DNA from: Oscillospiraceae bacterium
GTDB taxonomy: Bacteria; Bacillota_A; Clostridia; Oscillospirales; WRJC01
Length of the DNA: 13,317 nucleotides
Reading direction: 5' to 3'
NCBI GenBank assembly: GCA_009785015.1
Contig: WQXD01000074.1
Location: 1-13,317 of the forward strand
Positions 13,272 through 13,317 of the stretch are shown here, in pieces. The notes under the pieces were generated by a model that saw nothing but the letters and a program-made list of their open reading frames with translations, ran no database searches and was not told where the DNA came from. Position numbers and translations under genes: made by a program. Within the stretch, counting starts at the first letter, position 1. Each line of letters opens with the position of its first letter.

Positions 13272-13317
13272 ATATATGAGTGTTATTTTAACTTGTATAA
13301 TTTAATATAATATCATA

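Noticed and set aside
13276..13305. Nine-codon open frame starting at ATG 13276
   Set aside because: Too short, poorly spaced from any Shine-Dalgarno, and inside the A+T-rich promoter region.
1..13317. CRISPR array, tRNA, rRNA, insertion sequence, toxin-antitoxin or defence genes
   Set aside because: No spaced repeat series, RNA gene pattern, transposase motif or terminal inverted repeats were seen; nearly all sequence is explained by the housekeeping genes listed.

Overview
The window is a chromosomal segment of a low-to-mid GC Bacillota, most likely a Clostridia-type member. This is inferred from an HPr with both His15 and the regulatory Ser46, a PASTA-bearing class B penicillin-binding protein, the Firmicute-type cysteine block in RsmH, and gene order around the division and cell wall (dcw) cluster. 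All genes lie on the + strand and are closely packed. Coding sequence is rich in A and G, with many AUA isoleucine and AGA/AGG arginine codons and long A runs. The species cannot be named from the sequence alone.

Left part (1-3491): a possible upstream gene ends inside the start codon of an HPr gene (47-310). After a 141-bp gap come uvrC (nucleotide excision repair), rsmD (16S rRNA m2G966 methyltransferase) and coaD (coenzyme A synthesis). The last three abut or overlap and look like one transcription unit.

Junction (3492-3678): this gap is the most structured non-coding stretch. In order it holds an 11-bp-period direct repeat, a perfect 15-bp inverted repeat, a promoter matching consensus at both hexamers (TTGACA, 17 bp, TATAAT), and a transcribed leader with a 7-bp hairpin just before the rsmH ribosome binding site. 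No mraZ gene is present here.

Right part (3679-13202): a dcw operon runs rsmH, ftsL-like, ftsI/spoVD-type PBP, murF, mraY, ftsW, murG, ftsQ/divIB. Gaps are 40 bp or less, and murG overlaps ftsQ by 4 bp. The products form a chain: MurF finishes the soluble UDP-MurNAc-pentapeptide, MraY moves it to undecaprenyl phosphate (lipid I), MurG adds GlcNAc (lipid II), FtsW polymerises, the PBP crosslinks, and the FtsL-like protein and FtsQ/DivIB scaffold and activate the septal synthase. The ligases murC, murD and murE and the reductase murB are missing from the cluster and must be elsewhere if present. The last 115 bp is A+T-rich and carries a good promoter, probably for the next division gene (ftsA or ftsZ would be usual) outside the window.

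I found no CRISPR array, tRNA, rRNA, transposon or defence system. Most of the window is ordinary housekeeping DNA. The points worth a second look are the rsmH promoter region, divergent residues in normally near-invariant RsmH motifs, the long basic N-terminus of the FtsL-like protein, and an in-frame 9-bp tandem repeat at the start of uvrC.
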